Positions 8,693 through 16,951 of a DNA stretch of 64,000 nucleotides are shown piece by piece. The stretch lies in contig NZ_MTZV01000006.1 in assembly GCF_002362315.1 (NCBI RefSeq), forward strand, positions 248,001 to 312,000. The letters run 5' to 3'. How positions within the stretch are numbered: position 1 is the first letter of the stretch; every line of letters begins with the position of its first letter. A program made the position numbers and the translations under genes. This stretch comes from Paraburkholderia acidicola. GTDB lineage: Bacteria; Pseudomonadota; Gammaproteobacteria; Burkholderiales; Burkholderiaceae. The notes below the pieces were generated by a model. That model saw only the letters and a program-made list of their open reading frames with translations. It searched no databases and had not been told where the DNA came from.

Positions 8693-9100
8693 TCAGACCT
8701 GCAGAGCATGCAACATGGTGGACTGCATCGGCTCAACGACACTGGCTTCTTCTTTGCGACCTAGCAGTGCCAACATTGCCTTACGGATATGCGGGTCGGG
8801 ACTGTCTTCGAGCGCCGTGGCGTAGCTATGCCACATCGGATCGTTCAGTAGATACAGGCACAGCGCTTTCAGTTCGGGGTTCTGATCCTCCGGCAAGCCA
8901 TTGACGACTTGCCATGCTCCCCGGACGTCTTTGCGCTGAAGCGCCATCAGTACGCGGAAAATCGGCATGTCCCTCGACGCAGGATGGACCTCGTGCAATT
9001 GCTGGAGGAGGCTTTCCGCTTCGTCCAACTGGTCGGCCAGGATGGCGTCAACTACGGCCCGCCCCAACCGGGCGGCCTCGCTGGTGTGGGGCAGATCCAT
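8693..9100 (-). CDS. HrpB1/HrpK-family (type III secretion-associated) TPR-like protein
   Basis: A 135-residue, all-helical, acidic protein without signal peptide. The layout resembles the HrpB1/HrpK family of plant-pathogen type III secretion clusters: AVVDAILADQLDEAESLLQQ, then a second helical pair QRKDVRGAWQVVNGLPE, then CLYLLNDPMWHSYATALE, where a D-P-x-W turn is shared with the family. In those systems HrpB1-type proteins are accessory or translocation-associated. Here no other type III secretion gene is in view, so a secretion role is uncertain. ATG 9100 has AAGGAA upstream. It follows a small gene by 43 bp and is closed by a strong terminator, so the pair looks like a two-gene transcript. 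Confidence 0.6.
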   Translation of the reverse strand: MDLPHTSEAARLGRAVVDAILADQLDEAESLLQQLHEVHPASRDMPIFRVLMALQRKDVRGAWQVVNGLPEDQNPELKALCLYLLNDPMWHSYATALEDSPDPHIRKAMLALLGRKEEASVVEPMQSTMLHALQV

Positions 9101-9143
9101 AAAATTCCTTATGTTGATTGCGCAAACGGACTCGAATCAGGAT

Positions 9144-9392
9144 TCAACTTTTTCCTGCCATCGTGGACAACGCTTGAGCGAGAAGTTGCTTGATTGATTC
9201 GCCCTCCGGAGACTGAGATGCGCCTTTCGTGTCGGTTTCGCTGCCGCCACCGCCTGCCTGGATCGGGCCGATTATCTCTTTCAGGTTCTTTGCCGTTTCA
9301 GTGGCGTGCGATACCCCTTCGAGACCATCGCTATGCTCTCCAGTTTTTTTAAGCAACTGCCCACCTGCATGACTAATTGAGCCGAGATTCAT
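9144..9392 (-). CDS. small glycine-rich protein of unknown function upstream of the HrpB1-like gene
   Basis: An 82-residue protein with no cysteine or tryptophan. It has an amphipathic N-terminal half (ATETAKNLKEIIGPIQ), a GGGG-containing linker near residue 50 and a short C-terminal helix (IKQLLAQALSTM). Size, composition and its position ahead of an HrpB1-like gene recall small exported type III pilin/needle-like proteins, but I do not recognise the family. ATG 9392 is preceded by AGGAG at ideal spacing, which supports it as a real gene. Confidence 0.6.
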   Translation of the reverse strand: MNLGSISHAGGQLLKKTGEHSDGLEGVSHATETAKNLKEIIGPIQAGGGGSETDTKGASQSPEGESIKQLLAQALSTMAGKS

Positions 9393-9583
9393 ATCATTCT
9401 CCTGGATTGAAAGTTAATACAGGGTAAGAGCTACACCGAAACCGGTTGCTTCAGTGCCTGCAATCACTGTAGAGGAGAGGATGCGCCCGGAAACGCCAGC
9501 GTGCGAAACGAAGCGTGGGAAAGCGAAGCAACGGCGTCACGCGGGACGTCGAGGCGAAGAGGGTGATTCAAGCGACTTGCCGT

Positions 9584-9605
9584 AAAAAGCGGCGTTTAAA
9601 CCGCT
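9584..9605 (-). terminator. intrinsic terminator overlapping the nrdJ stop codon
   Basis: On the minus strand AGCGG pairs with CCGCT over an 8-nt loop and is followed by TTTT. The first stem arm overlaps the TAG stop codon of nrdJ. The stem is short (5 bp), so strength is uncertain. Confidence 0.5.
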
Positions 9606-12153
9606 ACCCGCACGCCCCCACTTCCCCACACGCCGTGCAGAAGTCGCAGCCATCCTTACGAATGACCGCATTCGCGCCGCACGTATCGCACTTGCGGCCG
9701 AGCATCGTGCGCAGTTCGAGTGGGCCTGCGCCTTCCGGCAACGCGGTAGTGTTGCCGCTATCACCATGATCCGGTTCAGCGGAGCCAGCCACAGGCGCCG
9801 CAGCCTCAGCAAGATACCCACGCGGCAAGCGCGCGAGCAACCGCGTCGGTACCTGATTACCTTCTGCATCGAGGAACCCACGTCGATGCAGAATCTGCTG
9901 GATCGCATAAGCAAGCGCAGCCACTTCCGAATCGTGCCAGCGTGGCGTCCGGTGTCCATCGAGCCGCAGCACGTCGCCGAGCCGCACCTGGCCGCGATCC
10001 CACGACACCTTGCGCAGATCCTGCAGATTGCGCGCCACGAAACCGCCGCGCGCCGCAAGCGACAGCGAACGCATCGTCGCCGTGATCCATTGCTGCGATT
10101 CGTCGCGCTGGCCGACCGGAATGAAAAACTCGATCGGCCGCTCGATCGTCATGTCTTCGCCGCCGACTCTGCCCGTCACCTCGATGAACGACACCGCGAC
10201 ATACAGCGACTTCTTGCCCACCTGCGTCAGGTATTCGACCTTCTCGATGATCGCGGGCAGTTCGCCCTTCGGCCGGTGATCGATGGCGACGCGCAGCGGA
10301 TCGGCGTCGATTTCGGCGAGCGCATCGTCGGTGGATTGGGGCGCCACGCTCAGTACCGCACCGAGTGTTTCGTTGGGCCGGTAGGTGGCGAGTCCCTTCA
10401 AACCGCCTTTCCACGCATCGAAGTAGAGGTTTTCAAACGCATCGAAGGGATAGTCGGCGGGGACGTTGACGGTCTTCGAGATCGACGTGTCGATGTACGG
10501 CTGCACAGCCGCCATCATGTCGAGGTGATCGCGCGCGGACATGTCGAGCGCGCTCACGAAGTAGTCGGGCAACGCATCGACGTCGCCGCCGAACGCACGA
10601 TAGACGCGATACGCGTGATCCTCGACCGCAAACGATGCACGGCTGCCATCGGCCATCACCTTCATCCGCGTATAGGTCCACGAGAACGCCGGCTCGATGC
10701 CATTCGATGCATTGTCCGCAAACGCGAGGCTCACGGTGCCGGTCGGCGCGATGGAAAGCAGATGGCTGTTGCGGATACCGTCGCGGCGAATCGATGCCTT
10801 GATGTCGTCGGGCAGGCGCGAGGCGAACGTGCCGTCGGCGAGATAACTGTCGGCATCGAACAGCGCAAACGCGCCGCGCTCGCGCGCGAGTTCGACCGAT
10901 GCGCGGTACGCCTCGTCGCGCATCAGTTGCGCGATGCGCGCGGCGAAGTCGCGGCCTTCGGCGCGGTCGTAGCGCAAGCCCAACATGACGAGCGTGTCGC
11001 CAAGGCCGGTGAAGCCCACACCGATGCGGCGCTTAGCGCGCGATTCATCGTATTGCTCGGGAAGCGGCCACAGTGTTACGTCGAGCACGTCATCGAGAAA
11101 ACGCACCTGCGTGCGTGTGCGCGCGGCGAGTTCGTCCCAGTCGAATGACGGCTTGCCGCCGCGCATCTGCGCAAACGGATCGATCACGAAGCGCGTCAGA
11201 TTGAGCGGGCCGAGATTGCAGCAGCCATAAGCGGGCAGCGGTTGTTCGCCGCACGGATTGGTTGCGCGGATCGTTTCGAGCGTGCGCAGGTTGTTATCCT
11301 CGTTCATGCGCGAGATGAACACGACACCAGGTTCGGCGACGTCGTAGGTCGAGCGCATGATGCGCTCCCAGATTTCGCGGGCGCGTTTCTCTGCATACAC
11401 CCACAAACCGTCTTCACGTTGCCGCAGGTCGCTAGCCGCGCGCAGTGCGGGCGAGGGCTCCGCGCGATGCACGAGTTGCCACGGCAGATCGGCTTCGACG
11501 GCCTGCATGAATTCGTCGGTGACCGCGACGGAGACGTTGAAGTTGTTCCAGCGTCCCTTCGAATGTTTGGCCTCGATGAATTCCGGCAGGTCAGGGTGCG
11601 TGCAGTCGAGTACCGCCATCTGCGCGCCGCGCCGCGAGCCGGCGCTCTCGACGGTCCGGCACGATGCGTCGAATACATCGATATAGCTGCACGGCCCCGA
11701 TGCCGACGAACTGGTGGTGTGAACGCGCGCGCCCTTGGGGCGGATCGCCGAGAAGTTGTAGCCGACGCCGCCGCCGCGGCGCATGGTTTCGGCCGCTTGC
11801 AGCAGTGCCACGTAGATGCCGGGCAGACCGTTTTCGTCAACGCCCTGAATGCTGTCGCCGACCGGTTGCACGAAGCAGTTGATCAGCGTCGCGGCGATGC
11901 CCGTGCCAGCGGCGCTCATGATGCGCCCGGCACCGAGCGCGCCATGTTGCAGGTTCTCGACGAAGCGTGCTTCGACCTCTTCGCGCAGCGCGGGCGGTTC
12001 GGCCTGCGCAACACCATGCGCGACGCGCCGGTAAACGTCGTCGACGCTTTGTTCGTCACCCTTCGCGTACTTTTCGAGCAGGACGTCGAGCGAGAATTGT
12101 TGCGCAGCGACGGAGAGCGTGCGCACGGCGATATCGGTGTCGTTTTCGGCCAT
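9604..12153 (-). CDS. nrdJ: adenosylcobalamin-dependent (class II) ribonucleoside-diphosphate reductase
   Basis: An 849-residue class II ribonucleotide reductase that makes deoxyribonucleotides using coenzyme B12, independent of oxygen. Recognisable parts include RIMSAAGTGIAATLINCFVQ, TMRRGGGVGYNFSAIRPKG, the glycyl/cysteinyl active-site segment TNPCGEQPLPAYGCCNLGPL, and SIAPTGTVSLAF. The C-terminal cysteine-rich tail contains CDTCGANA and CDFCTACGE, typical of NrdJ and perhaps metal-binding or thiol-exchange. ATG 12153 has an AGGAAA ribosome binding site; a 14-codon upstream extension lacks support. No cobalamin riboswitch could be recognised upstream. Confidence 0.93.
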   Translation of the reverse strand: MAENDTDIAVRTLSVAAQQFSLDVLLEKYAKGDEQSVDDVYRRVAHGVAQAEPPALREEVEARFVENLQHGALGAGRIMSAAGTGIAATLINCFVQPVGDSIQGVDENGLPGIYVALLQAAETMRRGGGVGYNFSAIRPKGARVHTTSSSASGPCSYIDVFDASCRTVESAGSRRGAQMAVLDCTHPDLPEFIEAKHSKGRWNNFNVSVAVTDEFMQAVEADLPWQLVHRAEPSPALRAASDLRQREDGLWVYAEKRAREIWERIMRSTYDVAEPGVVFISRMNEDNNLRTLETIRATNPCGEQPLPAYGCCNLGPLNLTRFVIDPFAQMRGGKPSFDWDELAARTRTQVRFLDDVLDVTLWPLPEQYDESRAKRRIGVGFTGLGDTLVMLGLRYDRAEGRDFAARIAQLMRDEAYRASVELARERGAFALFDADSYLADGTFASRLPDDIKASIRRDGIRNSHLLSIAPTGTVSLAFADNASNGIEPAFSWTYTRMKVMADGSRASFAVEDHAYRVYRAFGGDVDALPDYFVSALDMSARDHLDMMAAVQPYIDTSISKTVNVPADYPFDAFENLYFDAWKGGLKGLATYRPNETLGAVLSVAPQSTDDALAEIDADPLRVAIDHRPKGELPAIIEKVEYLTQVGKKSLYVAVSFIEVTGRVGGEDMTIERPIEFFIPVGQRDESQQWITATMRSLSLAARGGFVARNLQDLRKVSWDRGQVRLGDVLRLDGHRTPRWHDSEVAALAYAIQQILHRRGFLDAEGNQVPTRLLARLPRGYLAEAAAPVAGSAEPDHGDSGNTTALPEGAGPLELRTMLGRKCDTCGANAVIRKDGCDFCTACGEVGACG

Positions 12154-12429
12154 GATTTCCTGCCTCGGGCGAAGGGCTGACGGACTGGAGATCATTCACT
12201 ATAGCGCCATACGAGGCTTTTTTCTGGCCATGTGTGGGCCACTTCGGACGCGAGGCGCGGGTGCCCCGGAAACAGATGGGAAGGGTGTCAGGGCGATGTC
12301 ACGCCAGCACTGGCCAGGCGGATGCTTCGAGTCGCGGCGAATGACATACAACCAACCGGAGCGGCGCAAAGCACCGACCGGAAAGACTTGGGAGAAATCG
12401 CAGGGAAAGGTGCAGGAGGCGGAGGAGAA

Positions 12430-13446
12430 TCAGGCCGGCAACGCCAGCCCACTTGTGACACCCGGCATGACGTGTGCAAGCGGCGCAACCTGTTTGCGGC
12501 GTTCGCGCGTGGGCGCTGTACCGAACGCATCGCGGTAGCTCTTGCTGAAGTGACACGCCGACTGGAACCCGCACGCCATCGTGATGTGCATGATCGACAT
12601 GTCGGTCTGCAGCAGCAGTTCGCGCGCACGGCGCAGGCGTAACGTCAGGTAGTAGTGAGTCGGCGTCATGCCGAGGTGTTCGCGAAAGAGCCGTTGCAGT
12701 TGTCGTTGCGACATGTTCGCGAGGCGCGACAGCTCTTCACGCGACAACGGCTCTTCGATGTTGTTTTCCATCAGCGCGATCACTTCGAACAGCGACTTGT
12801 TCGCCGAACCAAGCCGCGCGACGAGCGGCATGCGCTGCTGTGCACTGGTATCACGAACATGCTCGACGATGAACTGCTCTGCGATCTGCGTGACGCGCGG
12901 CGTACCGACGCGCGCGGCGATCAGGTTCAGCATCATGTCGAGTGGAGCGACACCGCCGGTGCAGGTCACGCGGTCGCGATCGATGACGAACAGTTCTTTC
13001 AGGAAACGCGTGTCGGGAAACTCTTCCTTCAACGCCGACATGTTTTCCCAATGGATCGCACAGGCATAGCCCGCGAGCAGACCGGATTTGGCGAGCGCAT
13101 ACGTGCCGGTGCACAGACTGCCGAGCGCGACACCAGCACGCGCGAAGCGACGCAGCGTGGACAGATGGGCCGGGGTGGTTTCGCGCTGCACGTCGATGCC
13201 GCCGCAAACAAATACGATGTCGGGCTGGCCCGCACATTCCGCTGCAGCGGTATCGACGGCAAGACCGTTGCTTGCCGACACGAGACCGCCGTCCGGGCTG
13301 ATGATCGACCAGCGATAAAGCGTTTGCCCGCTCAGGTAGTTGGCCATGCGCAGCACTTCGATCGCATTGGTGAAGGCGATCATCGTGAAGTTGGGCAGCG
13401 GCATGAACGCAAAGTGCGCCAGCGACGCGGTGCGGTCGGGAGACAT
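12430..13446 (-). CDS. gbdR: AraC/GlxA-family regulator, probable GbdR (betaine/dimethylglycine activator)
   Basis: A 338-residue regulator with an N-terminal DJ-1/PfpI-like domain (about 12-190: FAFMPLPNFTMIAF, VFVCGGIDVQ, GSLCTGTYALAKSGLL) and a C-terminal double helix-turn-helix (about 235-325: EPLSREELSRLANMSQRQLQ, then CGFQSACHFSKSYRDAFG). This architecture and the divergent position facing glyA-dgcAB-gbcAB match GbdR, which in Pseudomonas activates betaine and dimethylglycine catabolism when those compounds accumulate. ATG 13446 gives a start typical for the family; an in-frame ATG at 13539 would add 31 residues of low-complexity sequence. Confidence 0.82.
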   Translation of the reverse strand: MSPDRTASLAHFAFMPLPNFTMIAFTNAIEVLRMANYLSGQTLYRWSIISPDGGLVSASNGLAVDTAAAECAGQPDIVFVCGGIDVQRETTPAHLSTLRRFARAGVALGSLCTGTYALAKSGLLAGYACAIHWENMSALKEEFPDTRFLKELFVIDRDRVTCTGGVAPLDMMLNLIAARVGTPRVTQIAEQFIVEHVRDTSAQQRMPLVARLGSANKSLFEVIALMENNIEEPLSREELSRLANMSQRQLQRLFREHLGMTPTHYYLTLRLRRARELLLQTDMSIMHITMACGFQSACHFSKSYRDAFGTAPTRERRKQVAPLAHVMPGVTSGLALPA

Positions 13447-13960
13447 GGGGGGCGAGTGTTCCTTCGACTCTGATCTCTGGTGTTGCAGCCGACGTGGGGG
13501 GGACGGCCGCACTATTCTGAGATCTAGCGCAACAAGCATGCCATACGGCTAAACCCTGGCTGGCACACGTGGCCGGACCAGGCGGGGGCAGCTTGCCGCA
13601 CCTTGCAAGTGCGGTGGCGGCACTGTTCGCGGGCGAGCCGCGCACGTCGGGAGTGCGATCGCGCTGCGCCGCAGCATACGATCGAACCTCACGAATGATG
13701 CTGATACGCCGGAGCGGCCGACGGACGGGCCACACACCGGGCCACTTGTCCAAAACGGACCTGGATGTCGGAAAAGGCCAAGAACGCGTCTGAATTCGTA
13801 AATTGACGCGCGAGACAGCGGAGAAGAATAGAGCCGTCGGGAGCCGGTGCCGGCAGGCCAGTCAAGGGAAGCGGGAAGATATAGCGCGCCTGGCCGGTCT
13901 GTTCGAGTCGCCGCGCAACCCCATGCTTTCCATGACTAACAGATATCCCCGGGACACCCC
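13447..13960. other. gbdR-glyA divergent control region
   Basis: About 510 bp between divergent genes. The only element I can support is the 21-bp-spaced half-site pair at 13766-13792, oriented toward glyA. A C-rich tract lies directly before gbdR, and no open frame here looks coding. A promoter for glyA should lie between about 13790 and 13950. Confidence 0.5.
13766..13792 (+). promoter_or_regulatory. imperfect 21-bp direct repeat (candidate GbdR site) upstream of glyA
   Basis: TGTCGG at 13766-13771 and CGTCTG at 13787-13792 lie 21 bp apart. The second copy is degenerate. The spacer AAGAACG directly before the second copy also occurs in the caiX site (57396-57402), which raises confidence that both are bound by related proteins. 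The element is 168 bp upstream of the glyA start. Confidence 0.4.
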
Positions 13961-15235
13961 ATGACGAACGCCAATCCTTTCTTCTCGCAGCCCCTCGTCG
14001 AACGCGACGCGCCAGTCCGCAGCGCGCTTCTCAAGGAGCTTGAGCGGCAGCAGTCGCAGGTCGAGCTGATCGCGTCGGAAAACATCGTGTCGCGTGCGGT
14101 GCTCGAAGCTCAGGGTTCGGTGCTGACCAACAAGTATGCGGAAGGCTACCCCGGCAAGCGCTACTACGGCGGTTGCGAGTTTGCGGACCAGATCGAGACG
14201 CTTGCCATCGATCGTATCAAGCAGATTTTCAACGCTGGTTTTGCGAACGTGCAGCCGCACTCGGGCGCGCAGGCAAACGGCGCGGTGATGCTAGCGCTGA
14301 CCAAGCCTGGCGACACGGTGCTCGGCATGTCGCTCGACGCAGGCGGTCACCTCACGCACGGCGCCAAGCCCGCGATGTCGGGCAAGTGGTTCAACGCCGT
14401 GCAGTATGGCGTGAACCGCGAGACGATGCGCATCGATTACGACCAGGTCGAAGCGCTGGCTAATGAGCACAAGCCGTCGCTGATCATCGCCGGTTTCTCG
14501 GCCTATCCGCGTGAACTCGACTTCGCGCGCTTCCGGGCGATTGCCGATAGCGTCGGCGCAAAGCTGATGGTCGATATGGCGCATATCGCCGGGATCATCG
14601 CGGCAGGTCGTCACCAGAATCCGGTCGAACATGCGCACGTCGTCACGTCGACTACGCACAAGACGCTGCGCGGTCCGCGCGGCGGCTTCGTGCTCACCAA
14701 TGAAGAAGACATCGCGAAGAAGATCAACTCTGCTGTGTTCCCTGGTCTGCAGGGCGGCCCGCTGATGCACGTGATCGCCGGCAAGGCGGTTGCATTCGGC
14801 GAGGTGCTGCAGGACAGCTTCAAGACTTACATCGACGGTGTGCTTGCCAATGCAAAGGCGCTCGGCGAAGTGTTGAAAGACGGTGGCGTTGACCTCGTGA
14901 CCGGCGGCACCGACAACCATCTGTTGCTCGTCGATCTGCGTCCGAAGGGCCTGAAGGGCGCGCAGGTCGAACAGGCGCTCGAACGTGCGGGCATCACCTG
15001 CAACAAGAACGGTATCCCGTTCGATACCGAGAAGCCCACGGTCACCTCGGGCATCCGTCTCGGCACGCCGGCGGGTACGACGCGTGGTTTCGGTGTGGCG
15101 GAGTTCCGCGAAACCGGCCGTCTGATCCTCGAAGTGTTCGACTCGCTGCGTGAGCATCCGGAAGGCGACCCTGCCACGGAACAGCGCGTGCGCCGCGAGA
15201 TCTTCGCGCTGTGCGAACGCTTCCCGATCTACTGA
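13961..15235 (+). CDS. glyA: serine hydroxymethyltransferase
   Basis: A 424-residue PLP enzyme interconverting glycine and serine with tetrahydrofolate C1 units. N-terminal ELIASENIVSRAVLEAQG, HSGAQANGAV, and the PLP-lysine motif VTSTTHKTLRGPRGG with Lys234 are intact, and the length is normal. Its position as first gene facing gbdR suggests a catabolic copy that turns glycine from betaine demethylation into serine while consuming methylene-THF. A housekeeping glyA may exist elsewhere. Confidence 0.96.
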   Translation: MTNANPFFSQPLVERDAPVRSALLKELERQQSQVELIASENIVSRAVLEAQGSVLTNKYAEGYPGKRYYGGCEFADQIETLAIDRIKQIFNAGFANVQPHSGAQANGAVMLALTKPGDTVLGMSLDAGGHLTHGAKPAMSGKWFNAVQYGVNRETMRIDYDQVEALANEHKPSLIIAGFSAYPRELDFARFRAIADSVGAKLMVDMAHIAGIIAAGRHQNPVEHAHVVTSTTHKTLRGPRGGFVLTNEEDIAKKINSAVFPGLQGGPLMHVIAGKAVAFGEVLQDSFKTYIDGVLANAKALGEVLKDGGVDLVTGGTDNHLLLVDLRPKGLKGAQVEQALERAGITCNKNGIPFDTEKPTVTSGIRLGTPAGTTRGFGVAEFRETGRLILEVFDSLREHPEGDPATEQRVRREIFALCERFPIY

Positions 15236-15307
15236 ACTGCAATAAACAACACGCGCGAGACACATGCGCCGCGTTTCCCCACACGCTGATAGCTGGAGCA
15301 CCGAACC

Positions 15308-16279
15308 ATGAGCACTCTGCACGAGAACAGCATCATCATCGACGGTCTGAACATTTCGAAGTTCGACCGCTCGGTGTTCGAAGACATGCAAAAAGGCGGC
15401 ATCACCGCGACCAACTGCACGGTGTCGGTCTGGGAAAGCTTCGAGAAGACCGTCGATAACATCGCCCTGATGAAGCAGCAGATCCGCGAAAACAGCGAAC
15501 TGCTGACGCTCGTGCGCACCACCAACGACATCCTGCGTGCCAAGAAAGAAAACCGCACGGGCGTGATTCTCGGCTTCCAGAACGCGCATGCGTTTGAGGA
15601 CAACCTCGGCTATATCGAAGCGTTTGCCGACATGGGCGTGCGCGTCGTGCAGCTTTGCTACAACACGCAGAACCTGGTCGGTACCGGTTGTTACGAGCGT
15701 GATGGTGGCCTGTCGGACTTCGGTCGCGAAGTGATCACCGAAATGAATCGTGTCGGCATCATGGTCGACCTGTCGCATGTGGGTGGCAAGACGTCGTCGG
15801 AAGCGATCGCGTTCTCGAAGAAAGCAGTGTGCTACTCGCACTGTCTGCCGTCGGGGCTCAAGGAGCATCCGCGCAACAAGTCCGACGAGCAGTTGCGGGA
15901 AATTGCCGATGCGGGCGGCTTTGTCGGTGTGACGATGTTTGCGCCGTTCCTGAAGCGCGGCATCGATGCAACCGTCGAAGACTACGTCGAAGCGATCGAT
16001 TATGTGGTGAACATCGTCGGCGAGGACACGGTCGGTATCGGCAGCGATTTCACGCAAGGCTATACCACCGATTTCTTCGACTGGATCACGCATGACAAGG
16101 GCCGTTATCGCCGTCTGACGAACTTCGGCAAGGTCATCAATCCGGAAGGCATCCGCACGATCGGTGAATTTCCGAACCTCACGGCCGCCATGGAGCGCGC
16201 CGGCTGGAGCGAGACCCGTATTCGCAAGATCATGGGCGAGAACTGGGTGCGCGTCTTCCGCGATGTGTGGGGAACCTGA
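15308..16279 (+). CDS. membrane-dipeptidase-family (M19) protein with altered metal site
   Basis: A 323-residue protein of the renal dipeptidase/M19 fold. The later metal and active-site segments are present: His157 in IMVDLSHVGG, His178 in CYSHC, and Asp247 in GIGSDF. The usual N-terminal H-x-D pair is replaced by Leu14 and Ile16 (IDGLNIS), and the bridging glutamate position appears to be Gln91. The binuclear zinc site is therefore probably incomplete. A homologue sits in the same gene order (before dgcAB) in Pseudomonas, where its role is unknown to me. The gap to glyA is 72 bp and the gene lies in the GbdR-associated gene line. Confidence 0.8.
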   Translation: MSTLHENSIIIDGLNISKFDRSVFEDMQKGGITATNCTVSVWESFEKTVDNIALMKQQIRENSELLTLVRTTNDILRAKKENRTGVILGFQNAHAFEDNLGYIEAFADMGVRVVQLCYNTQNLVGTGCYERDGGLSDFGREVITEMNRVGIMVDLSHVGGKTSSEAIAFSKKAVCYSHCLPSGLKEHPRNKSDEQLREIADAGGFVGVTMFAPFLKRGIDATVEDYVEAIDYVVNIVGEDTVGIGSDFTQGYTTDFFDWITHDKGRYRRLTNFGKVINPEGIRTIGEFPNLTAAMERAGWSETRIRKIMGENWVRVFRDVWGT

Positions 16280-16379
16280 GAGAACCCGTTGAATATAAAA
16301 CGATGACGGGCGCCGCTACGAGCGCCTGCATCAAACCAGCACCGTCACGAATCTGCTTACCCCACGGAGTCACCCCGCG

Positions 16380-16910
16380 ATGCAACCGCAACTGCCGATC
16401 GACGTCGATCCCAACACCGGCGTATGGACCACCGACGCACTGCCGATGCTGTACGTGCCGCGTCATTTCTTCACGAACAACCACACGGCAGTCGAAGAAG
16501 CGCTGGGCCGCGACACGTATGCCGAGATTCTTTATAAGGCCGGTTATAAATCGGCTTACCACTGGTGCGACAAGGAAGCGAAACAGCACGGCATTAGCGG
16601 AATGGCGGTGTTCGAACATTATCTGAAGCGCCTGTCGCAGCGCGGCTGGGGCATCTTCAAGATCGTCGAGGCCGACCCGGCGCGTGCGCATGCGCGCATC
16701 GAACTGCATCACTCGTCGTTCGTGCTCGCGCAGCCGGACAAGAGCGGCAAGCTTTGCTACATGTTCGCAGGCTGGTTCGCAGGCGCGATGGACTGGGTGA
16801 ATGATACGACCGAGGCGGGTAAGCAAGCACCGCGTTCGCAGTCGAAGGAAGTGCAGTGCGCCGCCGAACACCACGCGCACTGCGTGTTCGAAGTGTCGCC
16901 GCTCGCCTGA
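16380..16910 (+). CDS. DUF5943-type protein of the dimethylglycine gene cluster
   Basis: A 176-residue protein without signal peptide or membrane segment. It resembles the conserved protein encoded between the dipeptidase-like gene and dgcA in Pseudomonas, now called DUF5943 and related to V4R-like small-ligand domains. Notable segments are LYVPRHFFTNNHTAVEEALG, HWCDKEAKQHGI and a C-terminal EVQCAAEHHAHCVFEVSPL with paired Cys and His that could bind a metal. The function is unknown. Its invariant company suggests a role in demethylation, such as handling a C1 intermediate or assembling a cofactor. Confidence 0.75.
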   Translation: MQPQLPIDVDPNTGVWTTDALPMLYVPRHFFTNNHTAVEEALGRDTYAEILYKAGYKSAYHWCDKEAKQHGISGMAVFEHYLKRLSQRGWGIFKIVEADPARAHARIELHHSSFVLAQPDKSGKLCYMFAGWFAGAMDWVNDTTEAGKQAPRSQSKEVQCAAEHHAHCVFEVSPLA

Positions 16911-16951
16911 TTGTCGAGACTTTTACCGCACACCGCCCGAGGTCGATCGCG

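Noticed and set aside
12154..12429. possible cobalamin riboswitch upstream of nrdJ
   Set aside because: Neither strand shows the conserved B12-box core, although hairpins are present. A covariance search would be needed.
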